A DNA stretch of 64,000 bases from Mastigamoeba balamuthi. Lineage: Eukaryota; Evosea; Mastigamoebida; Mastigamoebidae. Shown piece after piece: positions 56,235-64,000 of this stretch. Below the pieces are notes generated by a model. It did no database searches, was not told the origin of the DNA, and was given only the letters and a program-made list of their open reading frames with translations. Where the stretch lies: assembly GCA_902651635.1 (NCBI GenBank), contig CACRSC010000041.1, forward strand, positions 1 through 64,000. Reading direction: 5' to 3'. The position numbers and the translations under genes were made by a program. Position 1 is the first letter of the stretch, and the number at the start of each line of letters is the position of its first letter.

Positions 56235-57597
56235 ATGGGTGGCGCTCTGGTTGTCGCACTGCTCGCGGCAGCGCTGGGCACGGCGGCCCTGCGCCCGACG
56301 TGCGCCGACTTCTTCTTCCACCCAGAGTGCCCCCACTGCCAGGCCGTGATGCCCCACATCGCCGAGCTGCAGAAGCAGTACTCGCCCAATCTCACCGTGA
56401 ACCGCCATGACGTGCGGGGTTAGAAATCTATCCCCCGGGATGATATCTCTTCTTCTGGACGACCCAACCAATGCCCCCCCCCCGGCAGACGCGGACAACA
56501 GAGACGCGCTCGTGAGGCTGTTCGAGATGCGCCACTGGCAGGACGCCAAGGGCGTGCCCACTGTCTTTGTGGGCGGCGCGACCGTTATGGGCGAGGACGT
56601 CATCAAGAGGTCGCTGGAGAGCGCCGTCCTGGCGCAGCAGGGCGCCTCGTGCGTCGACCTGTCCTCGCTGGTCAACAGGACGTCCTCCGTGGCCCAGACG
56701 GTGCTCACTGTCAGCGGTGCGCTGTCTGTTGCTCTGCTGGGGGCGCTGCACCCGGGCAGCCTCACCGTGTTCCTCGTCCTGCTGCGGTTTGCCCTGCCGA
56801 GGGACGACGGTGTCGCCATGGGCGACTCTGCTGATGCCCCGGGCGGCAGCTTGGAGGGCGGTCCAGGCACTCGTGCGCCCAAGGGGGACGTATCCAAGGT
56901 CCCGCTGATGTCGGAGAGCGCGACGGAAATCGCGGAGGACATACCGGACGGGGCCTTCTCGAAGGCAGCATCTCCCGCGCGCCGTGCTGGCGGCCCGCGC
57001 TGCATGTCTGCTTCTCTTCCACTCGCGATTCTCGTGGTTTTCGTGTGGGAGTTTGTGCTGTCCTTCAGCCTGGCGTTCGTTGTTCGCACGCTCTTCTCCA
57101 CGAAGCTCTATCTCGTGTGCGCGGCAGGGCTGCTGATCATCGCGGGAGGACTGAACATCGCGGTTACGCAAGTCAACGCCTCTGCCTGGTCTGTGGGGTA
57201 TTGCAAAGCGCTGGAGAGGCTGCTGTCGACAAGGCCTCTCTGCGGGCTGTACGGCGTTTACGTGTTCTGCCTTCAGCAGCTGTATACTGGGCCAACCTTG
57301 TTGTTTGCCTCTGCATTCACTGCTCACAGGGCAGAGACAACCACAATTGTGGCCGTAATTCTCTGCACGCAGTCGCTGGCGTACATAGCCCCGTATTGCG
57401 GGCTTTTTGGAATGAGTGCTATAAGGCCTTTCATGATCGACACCGCAATCGAACGCCTCACGCAACGCTCCAGTGAGACTATACATGCAACTAGCATTTC
57501 TGACCCGTGTATTATTTTAGGGTGGATTCGCATTCTCCTGGGCCTGCTGTTCGGTCTTGTTGGTGTCCTCGTGATAGTGCTGACATACAAGTGGTAA
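56235..57597 (+). CDS. Thioredoxin-fold CPHC domain fused to a polytopic membrane domain
   Basis: Two exons (56235-56418, 56489-57597) give 430 residues. A signal peptide (MGGALVVALLAAALGTAA) leads to DFFFHPECPHCQAVMPHIAE, a thioredoxin/glutaredoxin-like active site with CPHC. A following VPTVFVGGATVMGEDVIK holds the cis-Pro and metal- or thiol-oxidoreductase-like strand. About six membrane helices follow, beginning TVLTVSGALSVALLGALHPG and including LAILVVFVWEFVLSFSLAFV and WIRILLGLLFGLVGVLVIVL. A Cys-containing loop (GYCKALERLLSTRPLCGLYG) sits between helices. The layout recalls bacterial DsbD-like or VKOR-plus-thioredoxin systems, but the topology is not identical. A role in disulfide chemistry of the secretory pathway is inferred. 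Confidence 0.65.
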
Positions 57598-57707
57598 CAA
57601 ATGAGATGTGTTTGTGCTGATACATTCAGTCGATGTTCTTTGGCGACTCTGAGTTCCGTTTCCGTGTTTGGTAGTCTTTATTGGACGAATCGCTTGCATG
57701 CTGTAGG

Positions 57708-59739
57708 TCATTGCAATGACTCGTCGCCGTCTGGAGCATCGTCTTCGGAGTCGACGTTCATCTCCCCCGACACTCCAAGTTGTTGTCTATTGCATTCGCT
57801 CAGGAGCGTCTCGTAGTCGACACCGAGGTGCTCGTAGATGTCCTCGTCCAGAGCGTCCTTCTGCAGCTCACCAGTCCACCACGACACGGCCGCCAGCGGG
57901 TGTGTAGTGCGCATACGGTCTATCACAGCCCGAAGGGCCTCACCGATGTACAGCGAGGAGAATGTGTCGATCTTCAAGCGCAGCACCCGCTTGGGGATCG
58001 AGTCGCAGAACTTCTCGTGGTCGCTGAACAGCGCCAGTAGCAGGGCGGCATCATCTGACCACACCTCGAGCTCTGTCACTCTCTCGGCCACGCCCAGTAT
58101 CTCCTGTGGTAGCAGCGGCTCGTCCAGCTCGAACTCGAGTCTCGTGGCCAGGCCCGCAAGTGGAGCCAGCAGCGCAGGGTCGCAGTCGGACAACGACGAC
58201 AGCTGCAGGCTGAAGCGCCGCAGGACCGGCATCTCGGCGATGGTTGAGGCGAGCATTGAGGCCGCAGGCGCGATGTCAGAGGACGAGGCGGGAACGAACT
58301 CGATGAAGACCAGTGATTTACACGCGCCCAGAAGAGCGGCGAGCTTCTCCTGGTCCGCGTGGCGTCCACCGTGTACCTTGAGGTAGCGCAGGCTAGGGCA
58401 CCTGGCCAGGAGGCCCACGTCTGAGACGGCGGCGAGGCCGTCCGCGTCTTGGAGGACAAGCGACTCGAGCGACGAGCACATCGGGAGGCCGAGAAGGTAC
58501 GACAGCGGCTGGACAGAGTTCAGCCGGAGCTCCCGCAGGCGGAATCCGCACGGGCGCAGCTCGTCGACGCAGCGCGGGTCCACGTACTCGACCTGGAACA
58601 CGGTGACGTTGGGCAGCAGCGACAGGGCGCCCGCGACGCCGCACAGGACCCTCTCTATCTTGAGCGACGTCAAGCTCGCGGAGCACAGCTCGAAGAGCGA
58701 CGTGACGCCGGAGACGTGCTCGCAGTCGGCCTGGCACGTGATGAGCGACAGATGCTCGAGCGACAGAGCGCTCCGCGGGGCGACGACGCCCGAGAGGAAC
58801 TGGCAGCGGAGCGACGCCGCGAAGTCGATGTCGCCGTACACGTACTCGAGCGAGGACAGGTTCCGCATCTCGGCCAGCGTGCTCTCCTGGTCCCCGTACT
58901 CGGCCCCCTTTGCCCACGACTTGAGCGTGCGCAGGCCCGGGGCTGCCCCGGCCAGCCAGCGCCTCGTCGCGGCCGACAGCCTGCCGATCTCGAGGGCCCG
59001 CAGCGAGGGGAACGGAACGGGCCCGGCGTCCTCGAAGAGGCGCAGGCAGGCCTCGGACCCCAGCTGCACGCGGAGCTCGGAGAGCAGCGGGAGGCCCCTG
59101 GCGGCACCATCGACGGAACGGCGGAGGCCGCGGAACAGCGCGGCGACCGACCCGGCCGACTCGTCTGTGGGCTCGCGCTGGCCCAGCAGCACGCACAGCA
59201 CGCGCAGCGTCGGCCCCCGCGACGCGCCAAACTGCTCGAGGGTCGCCGCGGAGCACTCGTCCGACACGCGGAAGCGGGCGACCTCGAGCTTGCCCGCGCT
59301 CCTGCGCAGACCCCCACCGCGGACACGTCAGAATCCCGAGGGAGTGGAATTCCAACGGTTCGCGAATGTGTTGCCGATGACGCAACTGCGCGAGTTCCGC
59401 GACGGCTTCCTGCGGCATCGGGCCCATGCGCATGGCGTCGACCTCGACGAGCGTGCCCGCGAGGGCGGCGAGCAGCGCGCGCAGGACGGGGCCGTCGGCC
59501 CTGTGGCCCAGCGGGTTCACGAGGCAGAGGCGGCGCACGGGCCGCCCAGAGGCAGCGAGCGAGGCCACCGACGCGAGCGAGGCGGGGAGGGTGACGTCAC
59601 TCCACAGCGACGGGTGCGCGCAGAGGGAGCGCAGGGCGCGGCTGGTGCGAGAGAGGGCGCAGAGGGAGCGGTGGGGGAGGAGCGGCAGGAGCTCGGAGGC
59701 CACGAGCTGCTGGGGCAGCGACTGGAACAGTGAGGCCAT
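57708..59739 (-). CDS. F-box leucine-rich-repeat-like protein
   Basis: This minus-strand gene encodes about 630 residues. The start at 59739 gives MASLFQSLPQQLVASELLPL, and the F-box continues LPHRSLCALSRTSRALRSLC to HPSLW. One or two introns near 59290-59400 join the F-box part to a long C-terminal region made of irregular leucine-rich repeats: LLSELRVQLGSEACLRLFED, PSLRALEIGRLSAATRRWL, LEHLSLITCQADCEHVSGV, LRELRLNSVQPLSYLLGLP and LRYLKVHGGRHADQEKLAAL. The C-terminus is acidic (NVDSEDDAPDGDE). It probably recruits substrates to an SCF ubiquitin ligase. Many amoebae carry large families of such proteins, so a one-to-one orthologue is not expected. Confidence 0.78.
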
Positions 59740-59757
59740 CTGGTCCAAACTGATGTT

Positions 59758-59765
59758 GATATTTC
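59758..59765 (+). promoter_or_regulatory. GATATTTC promoter motif
   Basis: The motif lies 18 bases before the F-box gene start. In the same divergent gap, AGATATTTGC at 59921 and AAGATATTC at 59942 lie 74 and 53 bases before the U2A' start. Confidence 0.45.
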
Positions 59766-59994
59766 AGATCTCTCACTGATGATCTCATGCCCGGTAGATA
59801 GAGGTATCGTCTCCGAACCGAACAGCACCGGCCTCCGGGGGGAGCAGCTCCCGCAGCCGCTGCCGTGCGTGGGAGGTGACCCTCGGATGGCCTGACAGGG
59901 ACGACCGCCTCACCAGCCCCAGATATTTGCCATACGTCACCAAGATATTCGAACATTCTTGCCCGGGTCTCCAAACGCGCGCGTGCACAACTCG

Positions 59995-61148
59995 ATGGTG
60001 AAGATCAACGCGGATCTCATCCAGCGGGCGCCCTTCCGCATCAACGCGCTCAAGGACCGCGAGCTCGACCTCCGAGGTGCGCCCCGCCGCCCGCCCGCCC
60101 TCTGCGCCCACAGGGGGACCTTAACCCGCGCTCTCTTTGTCGCCGCCCGGCCGGCGCAGGGAACAAGATCCCCGCGATCGAGAACCTCGGCGTGGCGCAG
60201 GACGCGTTCGACGCGATAGACCTGTCGGACAACGACATCACGCGGCTGGAGAACTTCCCGCTGATGGCGCGCCTGCGCGTGCTGCTCGTCAACAACAACC
60301 GCGTGGCGCACATCGCGCCGCTGCGCGACCAGATCCCGCACCTCCACATGCTCGTGCTCACCGGCAACAAGGTTCCGCGCGCGCGCCTCCCCCCTACATC
60401 TGCCCAGTATCTCCCCCCGGCGAATCAGAAGATTTATATGCTGGAATCGGAGCAGATAACGAGCCTGAAGGAGATTGACAACCTCGTGGGGCTGCTGGAC
60501 CTGGAGCACCTGTCGCTGATGGACAACCCCATCGCCAAGCTGCCCAACTACCGCACGTACGTCGTCCACACCCTGCCCCAGGTCCGCGTCCTCGACTTCC
60601 GTAAGGTCAAGCAGAAGGTCCGTGCCCGCCCTTTCTCCTGACGCGTCAATTGATCAGGGCCCCCACAGGAGAGGATTGCCGCCGAGCAGATCTTCGGCCC
60701 GGCGGTGCCCCAGAAGCCCGTCGCGGCCCAGCAGGGCAAGGCGTCCGCTGCCGCTGCTGCAGCTCCCCAGGCGGCCCCCGCCGCCTCGAGCGCTGCGGCC
60801 GCTGCGATTGTGCGTGCGGCGGCGGCGGCCAAGAAGACCCAGCAGGACCAGGAGCTCGCCATCAAAGTGAGTTGGGGCACTGCTTGCTTGCCTTGTGGGT
60901 ACCCTCGCTCAGCCACAACACTCTGCTGCAGGCCGCGATCAAGAACGTCAAGACGATGGAGGAGGCAGCCGCACTCGAGCGAGCGCTGGCGTCTGGCGAC
61001 ATCCCCAAGCTGCCCGCTGCAGCCGCCGCATCGACGTGCGAAAATGCCCTCTCCCCCACTGGCCCCCCTGCCTCCTTGCGCATGGAGCTGAAGACTGAAC
61101 CGTGCATCTGCGGCGCCGTGCAGGTCAGGCACCGCGGACCCTCAGTGA
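59995..61148 (+). CDS. SNRPA1: U2 snRNP A' (SNRPA1), LRR protein
   Basis: This multi-exon gene encodes roughly 270 residues. The opening MVKINADLIQRAPFRINALK plus DRELDLRGNKIPAIENLG is the U2A' signature. It continues with FDAIDLSDNDITRLENFPLM, LRVLLVNNNRVAHIAPL, LHMLVLTGNK, LEHLSLMDNPIAKLPNYRTY and HTLPQVRVLDFRKVKQKERI. The Ala-rich tail has AAIKNVKTMEEAAALERALA and SGDIPKLP, matching the C-terminal helix of metazoan U2A'. The protein binds U2B'' on U2 snRNA stem-loop IV in the spliceosome. The final intron (about 61038-61124) is inferred; with it the frame ends SGTADPQ and stops at 61146-61148. Without it the frame would run on to 61468. Confidence 0.93.
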
Positions 61149-61480
61149 GGAGTGCCGAGTGTTGTGGAGGCTCGGTGCCAGGACACTCAATCACAGGGTT
61201 GTTCGTGGTACATCCGGGGTCTTTAGGGCTTGAGGTTTTCTTCGTGCTGTTAGGCTGTCTTGGAGCTCCGTTTGCAGTGCTAAGAGTACCAGAGAACTCA
61301 TCCTCGCGATGGAGGACTGTGAGCCCTTGCTCAGACTTCACTTTAACGGGTTTTGTTTACCTTGAAGGTAGCAGACTCCGCTCCGCAATCCCGTTGTGTT
61401 GGCGGGCTTCCGTAGCATATCAATTGGTTGGGTTACGGAGATTTGTTTTTGAGGTAGATTTCTTTTAGGAACAACACACA
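61149..61480. other. Intergenic gap, AT-richer
   Basis: This 332-base gap lies between U2A' and the next plus-strand gene. No separate gene is supported. A long open frame extends through it from U2A', but it lacks conserved residues. Confidence 0.4.
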
Positions 61481-62810
61481 ATGACCAAGGGCTCCGCCAA
61501 GAAGAAGCGCGGCGCAGCGTCCCGCGCGGCCAGCGCGCTCAAGCCGCACTCGTCCCCGCGGCAGAGCCCGGGGGCGTCGCAGCACCGCCCCCACTCGCAG
61601 CGCTCGTCTCCGGCCGGCGTCTCCATCTCCGGCGACCCGTCAGCCCCAGCCTCCTCCATCGTCCTCGACTCGGTGATCCCCGACGCCTGCGCTGTACGTG
61701 GACCGTGGGCACATGCTGGGGGCGTGTGGTCGGCGCTTCTGATCGATCGTGTCGTTTTCGCGCGGTCGTGTACTGTTCGCCGGCGCCAAAATTACTTACT
61801 GGCTGGGCTGCCAACAGGAGTGCTCGAGGAACGCGGAGAGGATCGCGAAGCTGCAGGCCGAGCTCAGGGAGTTTGCCGAGCAGCGCAGCATTGCCGACAG
61901 CCGTCACGAGCGTTTCGTCGAGGAGGCCGCCAAGCGCGATCAGAGTGCGCACCGCTTCCCACACGGGCAGCAGCGAACACGCACGCACTCAGCACGAGCG
62001 CCGCCACAGTCATGCAGGAGATCATCGACCGGCTCAAGGCGGAGAAGGCCGAGCTGCAGAACCAGCGTGAGTCCCCCCTCCCCGCCTCCCTGGGTGCTGG
62101 CCTCGGCACTCACGAGCGCTCTACTCCCTCCCGGCATCCCGGCAGTGTCTGCGGCTCAGGCTGAGGTCGCGTGCATGTCCGGGGCCGTGACGCCCGAGGT
62201 GCCCAAGTCTCCCGCTGGTGCCCCGGCTCTGCCACCCGCGCCCGCCCCGCCGGTGGTCCCCCCAGCACCGCAGGCGCCGCCCCCGCCGCGCGCCTCGCAG
62301 CTGCCGGTGCCGGTCCCCCTGAACACCGCAGCGGCTCCGGCGACGCCCGTCAAGACGCCGACGAAGACGGCGCAGAAGACGCCCATGAAGACGCCCGGGA
62401 GGCTCGCGGTGCACCACACGCCGTCGAGGACGCCGAGGCCCGCCGTGAGGCGCGAGGCCATCGCGCCGCCGCCGAGCGAGGCGCCGATGCCGCCCGTCTT
62501 TGGGTGCGACGCCGAGGCAGAGGCCGAGAGCGCGAGGTACCTCGCGCGGACGGTGGAGCTGTACCGCGAGCTGAGCGCGGTGACGGTGTCGCAGCGAGAC
62601 GCGACGACGTTCGAGTGCACGTGCTACAACAGGAGGAAGGAGCGCGGCGTGCAGTTCACGCTGTACCTCGGCCAGAGCATGGTCGAGTACGCGCCCGTCA
62701 CCATCGAGCCCGAGCTGAACCTGCCCGAGGTGTTCTCGTCGCCCATCGAGTTTGAGCGCTCGCAGCTCCCCGTGTTCCTGGGGCAGCTCCTAACTGAGAT
62801 GTTCGACTGA
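61481..62810 (+). CDS. Coiled-coil protein with Csm1/Pcs1-like C-terminal domain (chromosome-segregation candidate)
   Basis: Four exons (61481-61693, 61818-61944, 62010-62066, 62146-62810) give 353 residues with all phases matching. The N-terminus is basic and Ser-rich (KKKRGAASRAASALKPHSSP). A coiled coil of about 60 residues follows, split over exons 2 and 3 (NAERIAKLQAELREFAEQRS; IIDRLKAEKAELQNQ). A Pro-rich linker with KTPTKTAQKTPMKTPGR repeats (possible S/TP phosphosites) leads to a globular end. That end contains ELSAVTVSQRDATTFECTCY, GVQFTLYLGQSMVEYAPVTI and LPVFLGQLLTEMF. The last part resembles the RWD-like kinetochore/monopolin fold (Csm1/Pcs1, Spc25) in strand order and in its 'F-x-L-x(6)-Y-x-P' and terminal helix features. 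The assignment is by eye and needs a profile comparison. Confidence 0.5.
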
Positions 62811-62870
62811 CGGGTGGACTGGGGGAAAAGATAATTTGTCCTTCCCCACCGAAGAATCCGATATTTTTTC

Positions 62871-62879
62871 GATATTTCC
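62871..62879 (+). promoter_or_regulatory. GATATTTCC promoter motif, paired
   Basis: Two GATATTT cores, at 62859 and 62871, lie in the 70-base gap before the PH-domain gene. They match the recurrent promoter element. Confidence 0.35.
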
Positions 62880-62888
62880 GGGTGTTTT

Positions 62889-64000
62889 TTGAAGCTTAAT
62901 CTCTCGCGCACATCGCAAGCAACGCTGGCGGAAGAGGAAGACACTCGCAGGCAGCTGGCGCACCGGTCCTCGTCGCCGCGGCGCCGCGCCAAGTCCGAGT
63001 ACGCGCCGGCGCGCCCCTGCGCCACGTCCGACGCCGCCGCGCCCTCTGCGGCCGCCGGCGACGACGACGACGACGCCGAGCGGCGCGACAGGGACGCGCG
63101 GCCGCTGCACCGCCACAAGCGCCACGACAAGGAGAAGCTGAGCGTCGTCGTCGTCGAGGTCCAGCCGCCAGCGCCCAAGGGCGGCGTCGCGGCGATGGTC
63201 TCGCAGGGCAGCCCGCGGGCCGGCAAGCTGGACGCGGCGGCGCACCGAAAGGACCGCTGCTGCGGCGCCGGGGAGAGGGCCAAGGAGCTGTCGCCGGCGG
63301 CCAAGGAGCAGCCGCTGTCGCCGAGGAGGCCCGAGACGGAGCAGAGGCTGCTGGAGCTCGCGCGGAGGTTCCTGAGGACCGACGAGGTCAAGCGGGACCA
63401 GAACGGCGAGAAGCTGCGCGAGATCGCCGCGTCCATCACCAACCTCACGCGCGACGCCGAGGAGATCATCGCGCGGCGCTCGCACATGTTCCTGCACTCG
63501 GGCCCGCTCAGCATCATCCTCAGCGCCGCCAACAGGCCCCCCAAGAAGCGGTCAGTCACTCACCGCTCCAGAAAAATCGCTGGCCCTCTCCCTCCCTCCC
63601 CCCTACCCGCCCACTCGCTGACGCAAGACGGCCGGGCAGGTACTTTTGGCTGTTCGACGACTGCCTGGTGATGGCCGCGTACACGGGGAAACCGCAACCG
63701 CCGTTCACTCTCAGCGGAATTCTCTCGTGCCCCGTGGCCGTGTTTGTTGACGATGGTTCGACCCCCGCCGGCGCCAATTTCTTTTCTGCGGCGCCCCCCT
63801 CCCCCGCCCCGTTTCCAACGCCTGCGGCGGCGCGCGCAGACCCGTCGCCGGTGTTCGAGGTGCTGACGAGGGCCCGCAAGCTGACGCTGGTGGCGACGTC
63901 GGTCGAGGACAGGAACGCCTGGGTGGACGCCCTGCGCCTGGTCGTTGGTAGTGCGACAGACTCAATGGCCCAATTCCTCCCCCTTACATTCCCCCCCCTC
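62889..64000 (+). CDS. PH-domain protein, 3' end outside the window (RhoGEF-like)
   Basis: This is a partial gene. The frame is open from about 62889, but its first ATG is at 63195 (MVSQGSPRAG), so the start is unclear. The N-terminus is Arg/Ser/Asp-rich and probably disordered. A helix (RLLELARRFLRTDEVKRDQN; REIAASITNLTRDAEEIIAR) leads into a PH domain that begins MFLHSGPLSIILSA. After a splice near 63550/63640 it continues YFWLFDDCLVMAAY and then, after another near 63757/63840, VFEVLTRARKLTLVATSVED with RNAWVDALRLVV. The Trp of the last PH helix is present. The PH sequence resembles those following DH domains in RhoGEFs, but no DH domain is seen before it. An intron donor at about 63947 runs off the window. 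Confidence 0.65.

Noticed and set aside
61149-61468. A longer U2A' C-terminus running to 61468
   Set aside because: The added residues lack conservation. A GT-AG intron gives a short tail that stops at 61148.
1-64000. tRNA, rRNA, CRISPR or bacterial operon features
   Set aside because: None was recognised by eye. Gene structure is eukaryotic with introns throughout; a covariance-model scan would be needed to exclude small RNAs.

Overview
This is a GC-rich, gene-dense stretch of nuclear DNA from a microbial eukaryote. About 32 protein genes sit on both strands. Most are split by short introns (commonly 31-100 nt, GT-AG with a few apparent GC-AG), often separated by only 70-400 bases, and use standard stop codons. 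Two genes of motile cilia (SPAG6/PF16 and DNAAF11/LRRC6) imply a flagellated stage. The mix of BTB, kelch, VIT/VWA, Rab, RUN and PH proteins fits a free-living amoeboflagellate. An amoebozoan such as an archamoeba is my guess from gene content only. No tRNA, rRNA, CRISPR array or operon was found.

Layout. 0-5.3 kb: SPAG6, a four-helix membrane protein and a TFIIIC subunit (GTF3C5). 5.6-13.5 kb: a UBZ4-BTB-zinc-finger protein, importin alpha, a coiled-coil protein and an unrecognised helical protein. 13.6-21.6 kb: an EST1/SMG7-like NMD factor, a 48-residue membrane protein, the farnesyl/geranylgeranyltransferase alpha subunit, a T1/BTB-SPRY protein and a CAMK-type kinase. 21.9-33.5 kb: a second copy of the coiled-coil protein, a 1350-residue Rab-VWA-VIT-VWA fusion, SDA1 and a PP6-type SAPS regulatory subunit. 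34.1-36.1 kb: a PPP-fold protein that has lost catalytic residues, and a poorly resolved small gene. 36.1-38.3 kb: an AT-rich island unlike everything around it. 38.4-48.6 kb: DNAAF11, an MGCGSS acylated protein, an M14 carboxypeptidase, a SERINC-like membrane protein, a kelch protein, a small acidic protein and an M28 peptidase. 48.7-64 kb: a RUN-Rubicon-homology protein, a UIM-DCN1-USP fusion, tryptophanyl-tRNA synthetase, a thioredoxin-like CPHC membrane protein, an F-box/LRR protein, U2A', a Csm1/Pcs1-like chromosome-segregation candidate and the start of a PH-domain protein.

Themes. There are core housekeeping genes (tRNA charging, Pol III transcription, splicing, nuclear import, prenylation, 60S biogenesis, NMD), cilium assembly, endosome/autophagy-type proteins, and several unusual domain fusions. 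The two strongest novelties are the Rab-VWA-VIT-VWA protein and the DCN1-USP protein. In both, all exon junctions keep one reading frame. A GATATTT-like motif recurs in most of the promoter gaps. Exon boundaries were placed by hand from splice consensus, phase and family homology. Single N bases at 18564, 33136 and 42793 mark uncertain sequence.
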